Assembly (NCBI GenBank): GCA_037954235.1
Contig: JBBMOA010000013.1
Span: 14,944,001-15,008,000, forward strand
Direction of reading: 5' to 3'
Source of the DNA: Aulostomus chinensis
Taxonomy: Eukaryota > Chordata > Actinopteri > Syngnathiformes > Aulostomidae
DNA: 64,000 nt
Below the pieces are notes generated by a model, which made no database searches, was not told the origin of the DNA, and saw nothing but the letters and a program-made list of their open reading frames with translations. The position numbers were made by a program, and so were the translations under genes. This document shows positions 1 through 11,260 of this stretch, piece by piece (position 1 is the first letter of the stretch; each line of letters starts with the position of its first letter).

Positions 1-132
1 TTCAGTTGGGTAGACGACCGTATATGATGACTGTTGTCTCACACTTTCATACACATTGAACCTGTCAGGGACCTCCTTGGGTCCTGTGGGGATGCTGTCA
101 TCCAGGAAGCTACCATAGTAGAAATGCTTCAT
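1..132 (-). CDS. Candidate partial coding exon running off the left edge
   Basis: On the minus strand an ATG at 132-130 opens a frame that stays open for 44 codons to the window edge; the frame is also open for about 17 codons upstream of the ATG. The peptide begins MKHFYYGSFLDDSIPTG and then has a mixed charged/polar composition without low complexity. By my count 24 of 43 third positions are G or C, above the AT-rich surroundings, which favours real coding. The ATG has A at -3. A CCTAG at 142-138 could be a weak acceptor 5 nt before the ATG, so it could be a first or an internal exon. I do not recognise the protein. It could also be a fragment of an unrecognised transposon or a chance frame. 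Confidence 0.3.
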   Translation of the reverse strand, partial: MKHFYYGSFLDDSIPTGPKEVPDRFNVYESVRQQSSYTVVYPTE

Positions 133-137
133 CGTAA

Positions 138-1080
138 CTAGGACACAACTTTGTATGGAGACTCTTTGCTTTAGTGGACAAGTGGGTCAAAACCTTGCCA
201 GTAAAATGTGAATCCCTCATCGAAGGGGGGGGGGGGGTGTGCATTCTGGTCATGCTGTCATGATCTACACCACTGAGGCACTACTTGATGGTGAAAAACG
301 ACATCCTTGATGTGCGCTGATGTTGCTTCAATGCACCATGTGTGGAGGCACCTGAATTCATTTAGGTTCTTAAGTTATTTATTCAGGAGGTTCCAATTTG
401 TCCCTCATCTATGGTTCTTTTTGGGCCACAAATGTGTGTCCTTTGGTGTGCACTGAGGTGGTTTGTGGCTGAGTATAAAACCCTTAGAACAACACTTATG
501 AGCCAGAAAATAGTGGATTCCCTCATTGCTTGTTAAGAGCTGACCTACCAATCCAGGACAACGGAGTTGAAGGTTGAAGTAATCTTGTAATCAAGAGCTG
601 AACCAGAAAGAATACAGAGACAAAAAAAGGCTAAAGGAACATCCATTAAAGCTGGATGGATGAGTTTTGAATTCATTATTTGTGGTGTTCTTTTCAGCTT
701 TAAAATGTAAAAATGCTGAAACCGAAGGCTTAAATGATCTGATCTGTCCTTATGCATCCTTTAAAGGTTTGGTATGTCTCCACAGAAGTCTTCAAGAAAC
801 AGCGGTCTTGTCCTTCCTTGGCAATTCGATTAACCTTGCAGAAATCCTGAAGTAACCATTGACTGTCTTAAAGACCCGTCAGGACCTTTTTATAGCACAA
901 CTAGAAGCTTGTAATGCTGCTCTGAACTGAGATGTGTGTATTCCAGAGTCCTTATACTTAAGTCATTGTCCTATTACTTTTTGTTTGAAATCGTACTGCC
1001 TCGCCTTACTTGAGTACATTCACAAATCTCTGTTTTTAGTTGAGTTGTTGTTAACAGTTAGCTCCAGTCAGCTCTTTAAA
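138..1080. other. Non-coding stretch with a G13 run
   Basis: No gene recognised. There is a run of 13 G at 225-237 and a TATAAAA at 474-480 on the plus strand without other promoter elements that I can support. The short frames here show no domain or codon signal. Confidence 0.5.
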
Positions 1081-1162
1081 CCAATCAAGAACACAATGGT
1101 ACAGCTGCAGCAACCAGTGTCTGCGCAGAGACAAGACCTCTGTGACGCAGAAAATATAAAAG
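1081..1162 (+). promoter_or_regulatory. Candidate TATA/CCAAT RNA polymerase II promoter
   Basis: Three elements are spaced as in a classical vertebrate core promoter: CCAATC at 1081-1086, a TGACGCAG CRE/AP-1-like site at 1143-1150, and a full TATAAAAG at 1155-1162. A CTGCGCAG (NRF1-like half) lies at 1121-1128. The expected start would be about 1183-1190, in a locally more GC-rich purine stretch. Single motifs occur by chance in AT-rich DNA; the combination and spacing make this better than background. Confidence 0.35.
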
Positions 1163-1185
1163 CGAGAAAGGAAGAGATAAGAGGT

Positions 1186-1389
1186 GAAGGAGGAGGGCAA
1201 CTGGTTGGAGTGAGCTCGGCACGGAGCAAGAGGTTAACAGACACCATGAGATGGACACCACTTTAGAGCTCTGCTCAGCGGTGTGAAGAGCTCTAGCGGT
1301 ACTCTCAAGCTTGTCACTGACAGCTCCTCTTATGAACAAAGCGATATTTAGTTGACAGTTAAATTGCTACAGAAGGAAGCTGTGAAAGA
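1186..1389 (+). other. Candidate first (non-coding) exon below the TATA box
   Basis: Starting about 25-30 nt after the TATA box, this segment ends at AAAGA followed by GTAAGT (1390-1395), a strong splice donor. It holds an ATG with perfect Kozak context (ACACCATGA, 1246) that stops after six codons, and another short ATG frame at 1332 (seven codons). That pattern suits a 5' UTR with small upstream ORFs or a lncRNA first exon. The start is an estimate from TATA spacing. Confidence 0.25.
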
Positions 1390-1395
1390 GTAAGT

Positions 1396-2310
1396 TGGAG
1401 AAAAGTGAATTTGTTCAATCAGGGTCACAGCCAATTAGCTTGCCTTATAGTTATCAAATAAAAATATAAACCTTGAAATAGAAGTACACGTTTACAGTAT
1501 TTACAAGTCAGTCTAACACTTCATTAGCTTCATTCACACTGGGTGGAGAGATCTATACATGTTAGCACACTTGGTGTCACTGCACTTCCTGCTCGTAAAC
1601 CCAGATAGACAGAAAGAGAGATCAAACAGCCTCTGGTAGATGTTACAACAAAGACACCATCAGCGAACAATCTGCTGCTTCCAGCTGTAATATAGCACGG
1701 ACAGGAAAAGACGACCCAACTCACAACACATAGAGAAAGTGAAGCACAGGGTCATAAAAGTTTAGGTGACCTACTCGTGGTTTATCAACAAGTTGTGTGA
1801 CAATTGTTTTCCTCTGGACTGAGCACTCTAACCTAGGGAAAGGATTCGTTCTATCAAGAGGTCTTTTTGACTTACGTACGTCTTTTTAGGGGTGTAGTTA
1901 TGCTCTTGAGTATGGATTTCCAGCACTCTTTGACCGCAGTCCTTTGTCAGCTCCTTCCTCCTAATGCATCTTGATAAATTTTGTTCAATTCTTCCTTTGT
2001 TCCGGTGCTGGGGCAGCAGTGACTGAACGAGTGTCTCGTGGTTTGTCATGAGAATAGGATTTCGGCGCCTGGATGGAAAGTTTCCAGAGTAGAAATGTCA
2101 TCCGAGAGGAGCAGGGCAGAACTTGTGGATGGTTGTGTCACAGACTTCAGCGACCACTGGGATGAAGTTTCAAATGTCCAACTTCTACACCACTCACATT
2201 TCAAGAAAATGTAAAATTTCTAGAAAATTAAGGAAAGTGACCGTTTTCCTCAACAGAGGATATCATTTTTCATGAATGTAATTGCTGCCAAATGTTCCTA
2301 AAAGATGCAG
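1396..2310. other. Non-coding stretch, nothing recognised
   Basis: Only short frames on both strands (up to 73 codons on the minus strand at 1828-2049), none resembling a known family. No repeat of note. Confidence 0.5.
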
Positions 2311-2315
2311 GTGTG

Positions 2316-2348
<33 letters not shown>

Positions 2349-2350
2349 GC
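2311..2350. repeat. Compound (GT)n(GTGC)n microsatellite
   Basis: About 19 bp of GT repeats pass into GCGT repeats and end in GCGCGC, an alternating purine-pyrimidine tract that could adopt Z-DNA. Confidence 0.95.
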
Positions 2351-3717
2351 ATGTGTTTGATGACAGAGAGAAAACTGCATAAAGGGAAAAGAAGGAAATC
2401 TGACTTGTCATTGTAAGAAGTTCCATCACATTCCAGACACACAAATTTGTGAGTGTATATTACTACCCTTATATCACCTTTTGATTGTATCCGATTTTCA
2501 AACTGTCGCCACCGTCTGGCGAAATTTTGATATGTAGATGATACATCACTGTCTTATTTTGGTAATTCAGAAGGGAAAATGAGGCGAGTGCTTCAGAATT
2601 CAGCATTCCAATCACATAAAGAAGACGACTCCCACCTGTTGTCATGGTGCAGTTTCAGAAATAATTTATCATGTTGTGGTTGATGGCAGTTGTTGCCTAC
2701 CACATAAACTCATCAAGTCGAACTCCTGCACACACTGACAGTACGAGTACATAATTATGACATGGTCGTAATTGTGCAGTCAGCTCTGTTCATCACTTAT
2801 CTCAAGAAATTGTTTTACGTGTTTATATTTGGCAGAAAAGATTCTGCTGTTTGAGTTAACAAGCGAGAAATCCACATGGAACCTTGAACTCTGGAAGAAG
2901 TGATGCCCCTTTGATGGACACACTTAAGAGAAATTAATAGTTTTTAAACCAATAACCGTTATGCATTTTTAGGCATAGTGTGACTTAAGTGCTGCAACTA
3001 ATCACAACACTGCTCGAAGAAACACATTAATCTACTTCGTCGTCTGAACGATCATGAATGCAATATTTGCTTCATATATGTCATTTTTGTTGTTTGTAAA
3101 GATTAGTTGTGTGTATAAGATTATTAACTTAACTGGTCTTTTGGCTCAGCACAAAATGGACCACAGGCTGCAATCAATCATTTATGAAAATGGCAATAGA
3201 TACCCAGCTGAATTCTGGAACATGCAGACCGCTTGAATAGCAAAATGAAATGACAGCAATAGTTGTTTTTTTTCTTTTTCAGATTTCAAGATTAACTTTA
3301 AACTTGTGTAGCATTACTGAAGCAGTGAGTTGAGCTTTTCTTTATTCACAACTGATGATGAACTGACAATTATTCTTTTCTTCAAATGTGACAAACCTCA
3401 ACAAACCTGAGGGACCACAGCTGTAGGTCGTCCTGTTGCGCATGCGTTTCCAGTAGGACAGTGTTTACAGGTACACAACCTGTGAGTTTTTATAAGAGCA
3501 AAATGTTAAGAGTCCAGATCCCTGACTCTAGTTGCAAATAAATGCTGTTAAATAAAGATCCACATCTATATTTGGATCTCTAAATCTGAACATAAAAACA
3601 TTAATGAATAGGAACTATTTCTGATTTAAAAAAGAAGGCCTACGTTGTAAATGGAACAGATGATTTGTCGGAAGAAACTGTAATTGCAATTTGTTGTTTA
3701 GTTAGCTGGAATTATAG
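2351..3717. other. Non-coding stretch, nothing recognised
   Basis: AT-rich intron-like DNA. No domain-bearing frame and no repeat I can name. Confidence 0.5.
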
Positions 3718-4250
3718 CTGTGTGAGGGTTTCCTCACACAGGCCACACATTGGGCTCCACTGGCTGATTACCTGAGCAGTGTCAGGTGTGAGACATAATT
3801 GCCCTTGATGTGGCCCAGGTGTGGCTAACCTATATCTAGCCCTTGGCTCCTCTGCTCAGTGCTGACTCATTGTCTCACTGAGTGTGAAGGAGAAAGCACT
3901 GTTCAGTCTTCTGTAGGTGTTAGAAAAAGGGGAATCCACAGGAGCGCCACATTGAACCTCTCTGTGTGATTCCACTGTCTTATGGGGTTTTGTTTTGGTT
4001 CTGCCTTTTGTGGAGTGGCCTTGTAGGTCTTTTTGGTTTTGTTGTCTTTGGGCAAGTAGCTGTAGCTGGGAAGCTACAGTCCTCTTTGTTTTGGGAGTCT
4101 AGTTTGGGTTTCAGCTGCTTGGCAGCGGTGGTTTATTTTTCCCATTTTGTAGTCCACTAGTGACCTTAGTGGTTAACCCTCTGGGTTAACTTTAGGACTT
4201 CCGGGTCCGCGACTGTGTCCCATTTTTTTCCCCCCTTCCTGACAAGCTGG
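3718..4250. repeat. Possible interspersed repeat with two perfect hairpins
   Basis: Contains a 10-bp perfect stem with a 4-nt loop at 3718-3741 (CTGTGTGAGG arm) and an 8-bp perfect stem with a 3-nt loop at 4172-4190 (GTTAACCC arm). Between them lies T/G-rich text (GTTTTGTTTTGG type) of a kind frequent in teleost LTR-like repeats. I cannot define ends or a family, so the repeat call is tentative; the hairpins are read directly. Confidence 0.3.
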
Positions 4251-4286
4251 GCTGCAGTGTGTGTGTGTGCGTGCGCGTCTGATATA

Positions 4287-4526
4287 TCTGATGTCAAAGG
4301 TAAATATTCAGACGGATGAGTTTGATTCGTCAAACTAAGTCTGAAGTCAGCATTGTTGGTGTTTGGTTTGTTTCAGAGATTCTGCAGCAATGAAGGAAGT
4401 GTGTGCGCGTGTCTGATATATCTGATGTCAAAGGTAGATATTCAGACGGATGAGTCTGATTCGTCAAACTAAGTCTGAAGTCAGCATTGTTGGTGGTTGG
4501 TTTGTTTCAGAGATTCTGCAGCAATG

Positions 4527-4561
<35 letters not shown>

Positions 4562-4677
4562 CGCCTATCTGATGTCAAAGGTAAATATTCAGATGGATGA
4601 GTTTGATTCGTCAAACTAAGTCTGAAGTCAGCATTGTTGGTGTTTGGTTTGTTTCAGAGATTCTGCAGCAATGAAGG
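4287..4677 (+). repeat. Three tandem 110-bp units separated by GT/GC linkers
   Basis: Units lie at 4287-4396, 4421-4530 and 4568-4677, each exactly 110 bp. Units 1 and 3 differ at one base; unit 2 differs from unit 1 at three. The linkers are short GTGTGCGC-type tracts of different length, the last holding about 30 bp of (GT)n. Each unit carries AAAG/GTAAAT (GTAGAT in unit 2), a CTAAG motif, and TTTGTTTCAG, so a 77-nt GT-AG segment recurs three times. No open frame spans it. Confidence 0.9.
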
Positions 4678-4689
4678 AAGTGCGTGCGT

Positions 4690-6080
4690 GTGTGCACGTG
4701 CGTTCGTGTACAATGGGCATGCCTCTACAGCAGTTGAGACGAATGTTTAATTACATGGGTTCAAAGACACTCTGTTATAAGAGAGCAGACAGAATGGAGG
4801 GGAGGAAAAAGATTTAGTGGGAGCATAATCCGTCCTCCTGTGAGCGCCGTGCGGCTGTCAGACTGTGTCGCAAGGACAAATTTAATTTAGTCGGGGGATT
4901 TAGCCCATTCAGTGGCTGACTTTGCTTTGTGAGAGTCTAGTTTTGGCCTCTTTGAGCTGACGAAGAAGAAGAGTTAAAGGATCCAATTCATTCACCTTCC
5001 CAGCATTAATTTGAACATCTAATTAACTACAAAAAATGAAAGAAGTCTTTAATGACCTAATGAGTTCATATCAGTCCTCGTCAGCCCGCACTGGGGACGA
5101 CTGAACCACTCTTATACATTCATACACATTTTTGAAAATTGTTGCAATTGAGAGCAAAACACATTTCACACATCATTTGGTAAATAAGCAGAGGATCAGG
5201 AGAGTTAATACAATGGGAGAAGAGAGAATAAACTTGTGAGGTCAGTCCAGTAGACACAGACATTTGGTGAACTAAGAGTTCAAATACAGGAGCTGGCCAG
5301 GGAAGCTCTGATATTTACATTTTCGTCAATTAAACTGAGGTCTGAATCCATCCAAATCCAGACCAGAAATCTAGTCTGAAGAAGAGAGAGACAGAGTGTA
5401 GGAGCGAGTGTGGGAGGAATAACCCAGAGATTATTCATCTGAGATAATTAGCTGTGGAGATAACACTAAGATCCAAAAAGAAAATGTGTTACCTTTTAAT
5501 TATCAAACTCAAAGAAGGACATTAAAGAAATTCATAATTATGAACTAAAATGGATTTTTTTTTATCATGCTATATTGCCCAGAGTGCTCGGATGTTCAGT
5601 ATATACTCTTTCATATTAACTGTCAGTGCCCACTGGGTTTTCTTTATTTCTACTTTTTCTTCTAGTGTATGTTACGATAACTTATCACCTTCCCGTCTCG
5701 CGTACTTCTCCACAACTTTGCTCGTTATTTCCGTCAAACCATTGTCAGACTTACATAAGATGCATTAGACGTGAGAGTTCTGCATCACGGAAGCCCTGTT
5801 TGTTGTTATATTTATCGCAACGTGAGGTTGTTAAGGAGACAATTCTGCCATCCTGTCATATATTTCTACAATTATTCTCAATCTGGACAGGATAATTTGT
5901 CTTGAAAAAATGTATCTCTTTTTTTCCCTTCCGAAAACAGGTCAGAAATCAGTTATCTCCACATGAGAAGAGGATTTATTCCTAATGAGATGATGCTATT
6001 GTGAGTTGCAAAAGTTTCCTCTGGGAAGAGAAACACATCAGCTGGAGTCTTATCCTCCTGGCTGCCATTCATTCCAGATG
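4690..6080. other. Non-coding stretch, partly conserved-element-like
   Basis: No gene recognised. 4840-5060 and 5430-5480 hold TAATTA/ATTAGC homeodomain-type cores in otherwise complex sequence, as in vertebrate conserved non-coding elements, but conservation cannot be tested here. Confidence 0.3.
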
Positions 6081-6083
6081 GTA

Positions 6084-6106
6084 GGGGGGGAAGGAGGGAG
6101 GGAGGG
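6084..6106 (+). other. G-quadruplex motif
   Basis: G runs at 6084-6090, 6096-6098, 6100-6102 and 6104-6106 with loops of 5, 1 and 1 nt satisfy the G3+N1-7 rule. It sits in a purine-rich tract. Confidence 0.7.
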
Positions 6107-6109
6107 AGA

Positions 6110-7040
6110 GGAATTCCCATCAATCTCATTACAGTGTGATAAGGAAAAATGCACAAAATTCTGAGATGGACAGGTAGAGGGAGAGAAGAAAAAGAGAGTT
6201 AACAATTAAATGTCAGAGTAGATTCAAAAAAGTGTCTGGAAAGTTTAGTCCATCAGGAAGAGGACTGTGACAAGGTCCTGGATATTAGAAAAAGCTTCCA
6301 GGAAGAAGAGAAAAAAAAGAAGAAAATAGAGCTCAGAGTTTGATGTGAAATGAGAGCTGCAGACTTTCAGCTTAATGAGTTTAGTTCAGCCCATCGAACT
6401 CATCCATCTGAATATCAATTTACTGACTGCCTTTTACCTCCCAAATTAATAGCAAATAGGTGACTGTTATACTTGGACATAAGAGCAAACATTTAACTCT
6501 ATATTAATTCCTGCAGCCTCGCTCTCAGTAAACCGAACACCTGATGTAATTACTTTTCTCCGTTCAAACATAAAAGGAAATCAAGATGGCGATACACAGA
6601 ATTAATTCAGTTTTCAATGCATCATCCATTTTATTCACAACCTTGTTGTTGGAGAGACATGCAATCACATTTACGCTCATAAAAGAAACTGAAACAAATA
6701 TGGCAACTTTAGGGATGATTTCTTCCTGTCCCTCTGCACCCCTTGTAACAAGCTTTGTTGGTCTGAAAATATCCTGTGTAATGTATTAGGCAGGAGGTTT
6801 TATTTTTTTCCTCAAAATGTTCTCTCTTAAGATCCTTCTCCTCAAAGGAAAAAAAAAGTTGATTAAGGTGATAGATTAAAGACAAAGAATTCAATATTGT
6901 ACTCAACTCATCGTCATTAGAACTTGTGGCTAATGTTAGCTACTCTTGGGGGAATTCCTGATTTATTTATTTTTTTAAATTTTATATTCCTTTCCTTGGA
7001 CTTCATTATGTCACTGAAGTCCCTGTAATCATTTTCATTT
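6110..7040. other. Non-coding, purine-rich then AT-rich
   Basis: 6170-6350 is rich in GA/AAG. The rest is ordinary AT-rich DNA with no gene or recognised repeat. Confidence 0.5.
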
Positions 7041-7279
7041 AGCTGGGTGGTGAGGCTCAGAGGTAGAGTGGCCGTTTACCAACCGAAGAGTCGCTGGTTC
7101 CATCTTCCCCCCTGGTGATCAGGTCAAAGTGTCCTTGAGCAAGATACTGAACCCATAACTGCTAAATGAGTAGGTTGGCACCTTGCATGGCAGCCATGTG
7201 AATGGGTGAATGAAATGACATTGTAAAGCACTTTGAGTGCCACCAAAGTTGAAAGTGCTATATAAATTGAGTCCATTTG
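7041..7279 (+). mobile_element. tRNA-derived SINE (type A), teleost-type
   Basis: The 5' part resembles a tRNA-like head (GGCTCAGAGGTAGAGTGG, then GGTTCCATCTTCC as a degraded B box). The body has GTGTCCTTGAGCAAGATACTG and the 3' end AAGTGCTATATAAATTGAGTCC, text I know as typical of a very common teleost SINE. A second, older copy lies at 59235-59467 in the same orientation. No convincing target-site duplication was found. I do not assign a Repbase name. Confidence 0.8.
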
Positions 7280-9256
7280 TCATATATATATTCATCACAG
7301 ATTAATGCCTTTGTTTGTACATACCTCCTGTATCCAACACATTTCCAGTGTGTTTTAGTGTGTATATGCATCTTTGCAAGTGCAGGTTTGCTTGTGTTAA
7401 GGAGGGAATACTCCTGGCTGCTGGATTTTGTCCGGACTTTCCCCCCAGGAGTCTGTATCGATCTGAGACAACAGACATGAAAGGCATTAGGAGCAAGGGA
7501 GTTGGGGAGACTGGTGGAAGGAGAAAGACAGGATACAGAAAAAGAAAAGAAGGTAATTTAAACCAGTTTCTCATATCTGACCTGCAGTTGATCGATGGTT
7601 TGCCCTGTGAGAAACACAGACTGGCTGGCTGCTCGCTAATATTCCTGGGTACAGTGCAGACACATTCCCTTAAAGCAAATAGAACCAATCTCAAATGTGT
7701 GAAATAGTCTAATTTAGAAGTATAAAACAAACAGAGTGGAAACTTCTGTCTATATATTCCAGGAATGGTTCAATGTGATCAGCTGTAGATCTGACATGTG
7801 TAGAGCTGCTCTGGGAGGGTAAGGGGAAACAATCATTTCAACCTCTGAAAATCTTCCTCAGAGCCTCAAAACAAGCAGGTGTTACAAGAATGTGCCATTT
7901 TACTTGTGCAGGTAAGCATACTGGCGAAGGATTTGCAGAACACTTCTCTGCTCCCAGGAGAAGAAGATAAACCCCAGCGATTTCAAAGATGTTGTGCTGC
8001 TTGAGCCTGCAGCACACTTACGGCGAATCCCTTCAGCTGGTAAGATTAAACTACAGCATGTCGTTCCCTCTGTTCAATACCTCGCAATTGTGACGTTTAA
8101 TAAACATTAGTGTGTTCTTGCTAAAAGTAGACAACATGACAGAATGGCTGCAACTATTATTTTTGGATCATCTACTATTGTGGTACTCTTGTGTACTAAT
8201 CTGTCAGCGCGGCTTTACATGCGGCTCTACTCTGATCAGCTTGTAGGAACTTCTCCCAGCCTGTTGTCTATAGAGTGATATCGTCAAACTGATCAAATGT
8301 CACCTTCTTTTCTATGTAACTTTGCCGTCTTTCACCCTTTTTCTCCCCATTCCTCTCTGGAAAATTACATTGTTCTCCCCGAAGCAGGGCAGGAAGGATC
8401 TGGATGGAGTGAAAACTAGGGTGAAGGGAAAGATTCATACAGAACAACATGGCCAGTAAGATGTAATGAAAACAAACCTCATGTGTTTGTGTGTTACAGT
8501 TGACAGCTTTACGTAAACTGGCTACCGAAGGAACAGTGGCTACATGACTTGTAAGGTGGTCTAATTTAGAAACCAACGTGTTTATCATTCCCACTGAAGC
8601 TTCACTACTCTTATCATACATAATTCAACGTATTTATAATGTCCTTCAACATCATAAAGCCTGAAACATTGAAGGATCACGGATGCTGCAGTCTGTAGGG
8701 GATGATAGAACACATTCCTTCAGCACCTTCGTTACCATTTGCACACACACACACACATGCGCTGATATCCTTCGTTTAATTGAAAAATACACTCTGCTGA
8801 GTATGCTCACATGGTGTATTATGACTAAATCTGATCATGAGAAAAGGCCATAAAGAAATATTATTGTACTTGTTACTGCAACAAACGGCTATGGCGGGTT
8901 GCTCTCTTCTGGGTATGAATGTCTCTCGGCCATCAGCTGATATCTCCCTCTCTTTGCTCAAGCACCAGACATCTAAAACAGGACTGTACTTCCTTGGTAT
9001 TAAGAATTTACCTGGCAGACATAAAAAGATGTGTTAATCAACATGAGCCACAGCAACAAATCAACTGTTATATCTCCGCAGGTTTTACATTTCCTGTTAC
9101 ACCAGTATCCTCCCACCAGTCCATGAGAACTGAGTCCTCTTGGCCACTCATGTTTCTGTCATAGATGTCTTTACTTTGATGGGATTTTTTTTGACATTAT
9201 TTTCCATATAATAAGTCGTCATTTTTATTTTATGTCTTGTGGGACCTGCAGGGCGT
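7280..9256. other. Non-coding stretch
   Basis: Overlapping antisense frames of 130 and 142 codons at 7302-7730 look unlike any known protein and are probably chance. A possible exon end lies at 8039: an ATG at 7989 reads 17 codons to CTG/GTAAGA, with a TGCAG at 7908-7912 upstream, too weak to call. A short (AC)n is at 8743-8757. Confidence 0.4.
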
Positions 9257-9264
9257 GCACACGC

Positions 9265-9297
<33 letters not shown>
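9257..9297. repeat. (AC)n microsatellite
   Basis: Compound ACGC/AC repeat about 40 bp long; it explains the threonine/histidine-rich frames translated here. Confidence 0.97.
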
Positions 9298-9300
<3 letters not shown>

Positions 9301-11149
9301 CTGAGGCACAATCACAGCAGGAGTCATTGTTGGCGCATTCATTTCATTACATTCACTAGCAAACAATTCTGCAAAAATGATTGCATTTATTTCTGCAAGT
9401 GTAACCTCGCTTTCAGTGCTTGTAAAGTTCTTCCTTCTCTTTTCCCTGCAATTTTCATGAATGGAGTTGCTCTTCAACTGTGATGGACACCTCAGTTCAT
9501 AAGGTATTTTTGAAGGCTTTGATTTGCTGTTCTGATTTGATCAGCTTGTGAACTCCATTCACATAGAACGCTGATATATACACACACACAGAGGCAGGCA
9601 GGCAACCCTCTGTGTCAACGGCAACATGCCAGCAGTTCACCAGCACTCATGTGTTACCGAGGATGGTTTACATTGCTTATGGAGGCTGCACGCTGGAATT
9701 CTTGTGGCGGTATTCAGTCAGAGCGAAGCTGCAACGTTGAACCAGCAGTCCCCCACCCATGACTGCTGGCTGGGACTCAACATTTATGTTGTGTGTGTGT
9801 GTGTGTAAATGAAGTAAGTCAGTGAATCACATTATCACCAGATTATGACACAACATGCATCAAAGGGTACCCCCCATACACACACATTCATACACACACC
9901 AGAATGAGATAATAGAAGCGTCTCCTTTGAACCTGAAGGTTTGTGGCTGATCTGTTTTATTTTACACCGATTGTTTTTATATTCTACTTTCATCAGTAGA
10001 CAACTGCTTTGGTCCAGATCGTAACCATTATGGCCACATTTACCATTGTAAAGCAACAAAATAAAATTACAATAAATAAAAATAAATCATTGATTCCATC
10101 TCATGATTGAATATTTCACAGATCCCATGGCTCAGTGCATACAACCACAATCTGTGCACCTCTAATTTCATAAAGTAACATTTTTGTGTTTTTTTTTGGA
10201 CAAAACACAAATGCAATAATTTCAAAAATTCGCATGAAATGATTCGCCTCAGTTCAGATTTGTTGGTGTTTAACTTTGAAAGGAATTTTTTTTTTTTACT
10301 GTGGTTGAATAAAAAATTAATTCCTGTCCACTCTTCCACAAATGAAAAGCAAGAACACCCTTGGCAGGTGGTAAAACACCAATCTACCATCATCATCAGT
10401 GATGAAACCACAATAACCACAACAATGAACTATTTTGGCTGTTATGGCACTGTAGCACCACAGATGGTGTAAGCCACTGTCATCGCAGGACACGCTAGTT
10501 CCTTCCAGGACGTTCAGTTCCCAGTCGCACTGCTCCAATTTTCATGAGACAAACACAAAGAATATTTCTGACCGAATAGTCAGGTGAACTAACAACAGTC
10601 TACTATTAGTGAGAATCATTCTCCCTCATCACGTCGGCCCATGTAAAGAGCTGTTGAATTCATATGCAATGAACTGCTTTTTGTATCACAGTGGGAGAGG
10701 ACCTTGTATGATCAGGGCGCCATCCCAGCATGGATCAGTTAAGGTGCTGTCTTGGTTACCCTGGAAAATGTCAGGTGTTACACAGAAAGATATCACTGCT
10801 TCTAAATCTACACGTGTCCTGGCAGTGATCAATTCTGTTCATTTTCCCTGGAAGTCAAATAACATTTGAGAGTCTGTTCAGGGATTTTGTATCTCTGGCT
10901 TGAACATGATAGTTCTTTTCTGCTGCTGTACAGCATTGATTGTCTAGTCTGCCTCCTCGCTATCTGGAGAAAGATCTTCACAGGACGTGCTGTATGAATG
11001 TAAGTATTTTGATCCTTCTTTAGTGCTCACAAGGACTGTAGCGGGTTATTTAGTTCCGTTGGTGTTTTGTTCATCTGTCTTGGCCTCACAGTGTGTGAAT
11101 GTTGCCTGCTTCAATATGAGCGTGAAGTGGCCAGTCGAACTGAATAAAG
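9298..11149. other. Non-coding stretch
   Basis: A 16-bp (GT)n at 9790-9806 and poly-T tracts near 10190 and 10285 are the only notable features. No gene recognised. Confidence 0.5.
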
Positions 11150-11260
11150 AGGGTTAAGAGTGAACATGTGACTTCGACCTTGGACTTCTAGTGAATGTTT
11201 GTACCAAATTTGAAGGAATTCCTTGAAGGTGTTCCTGAGATGAATGAGACTGGGGCGCAC
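11150..11260 (+). mobile_element. Fragment of a teleost repeat shared with 61121-61500
   Basis: The text GTGACTTCGACCTTGGACTT, GTGAATGTTTGTACCAAATT and CCTTGAAGGTGTTCCTGAGA follows the same order as the tandem units at 61121-61500. It therefore appears to be a fragment of the same interspersed repeat, here with a single unit. The class is not determined. Confidence 0.55.

Noticed and set aside
474..480. TATAAAA as a promoter
   Set aside because: No other promoter element or downstream exon signal; such heptamers are expected by chance in AT-rich DNA.
7302..7730. 142-codon minus-strand frame opposite a 130-codon plus-strand frame
   Set aside because: No domain, no splice partner, composition unlike a protein; two antisense open frames at once suggest a chance lack of stops.
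8268..8621. 117-codon minus-strand frame
   Set aside because: No family resemblance and ordinary background composition.
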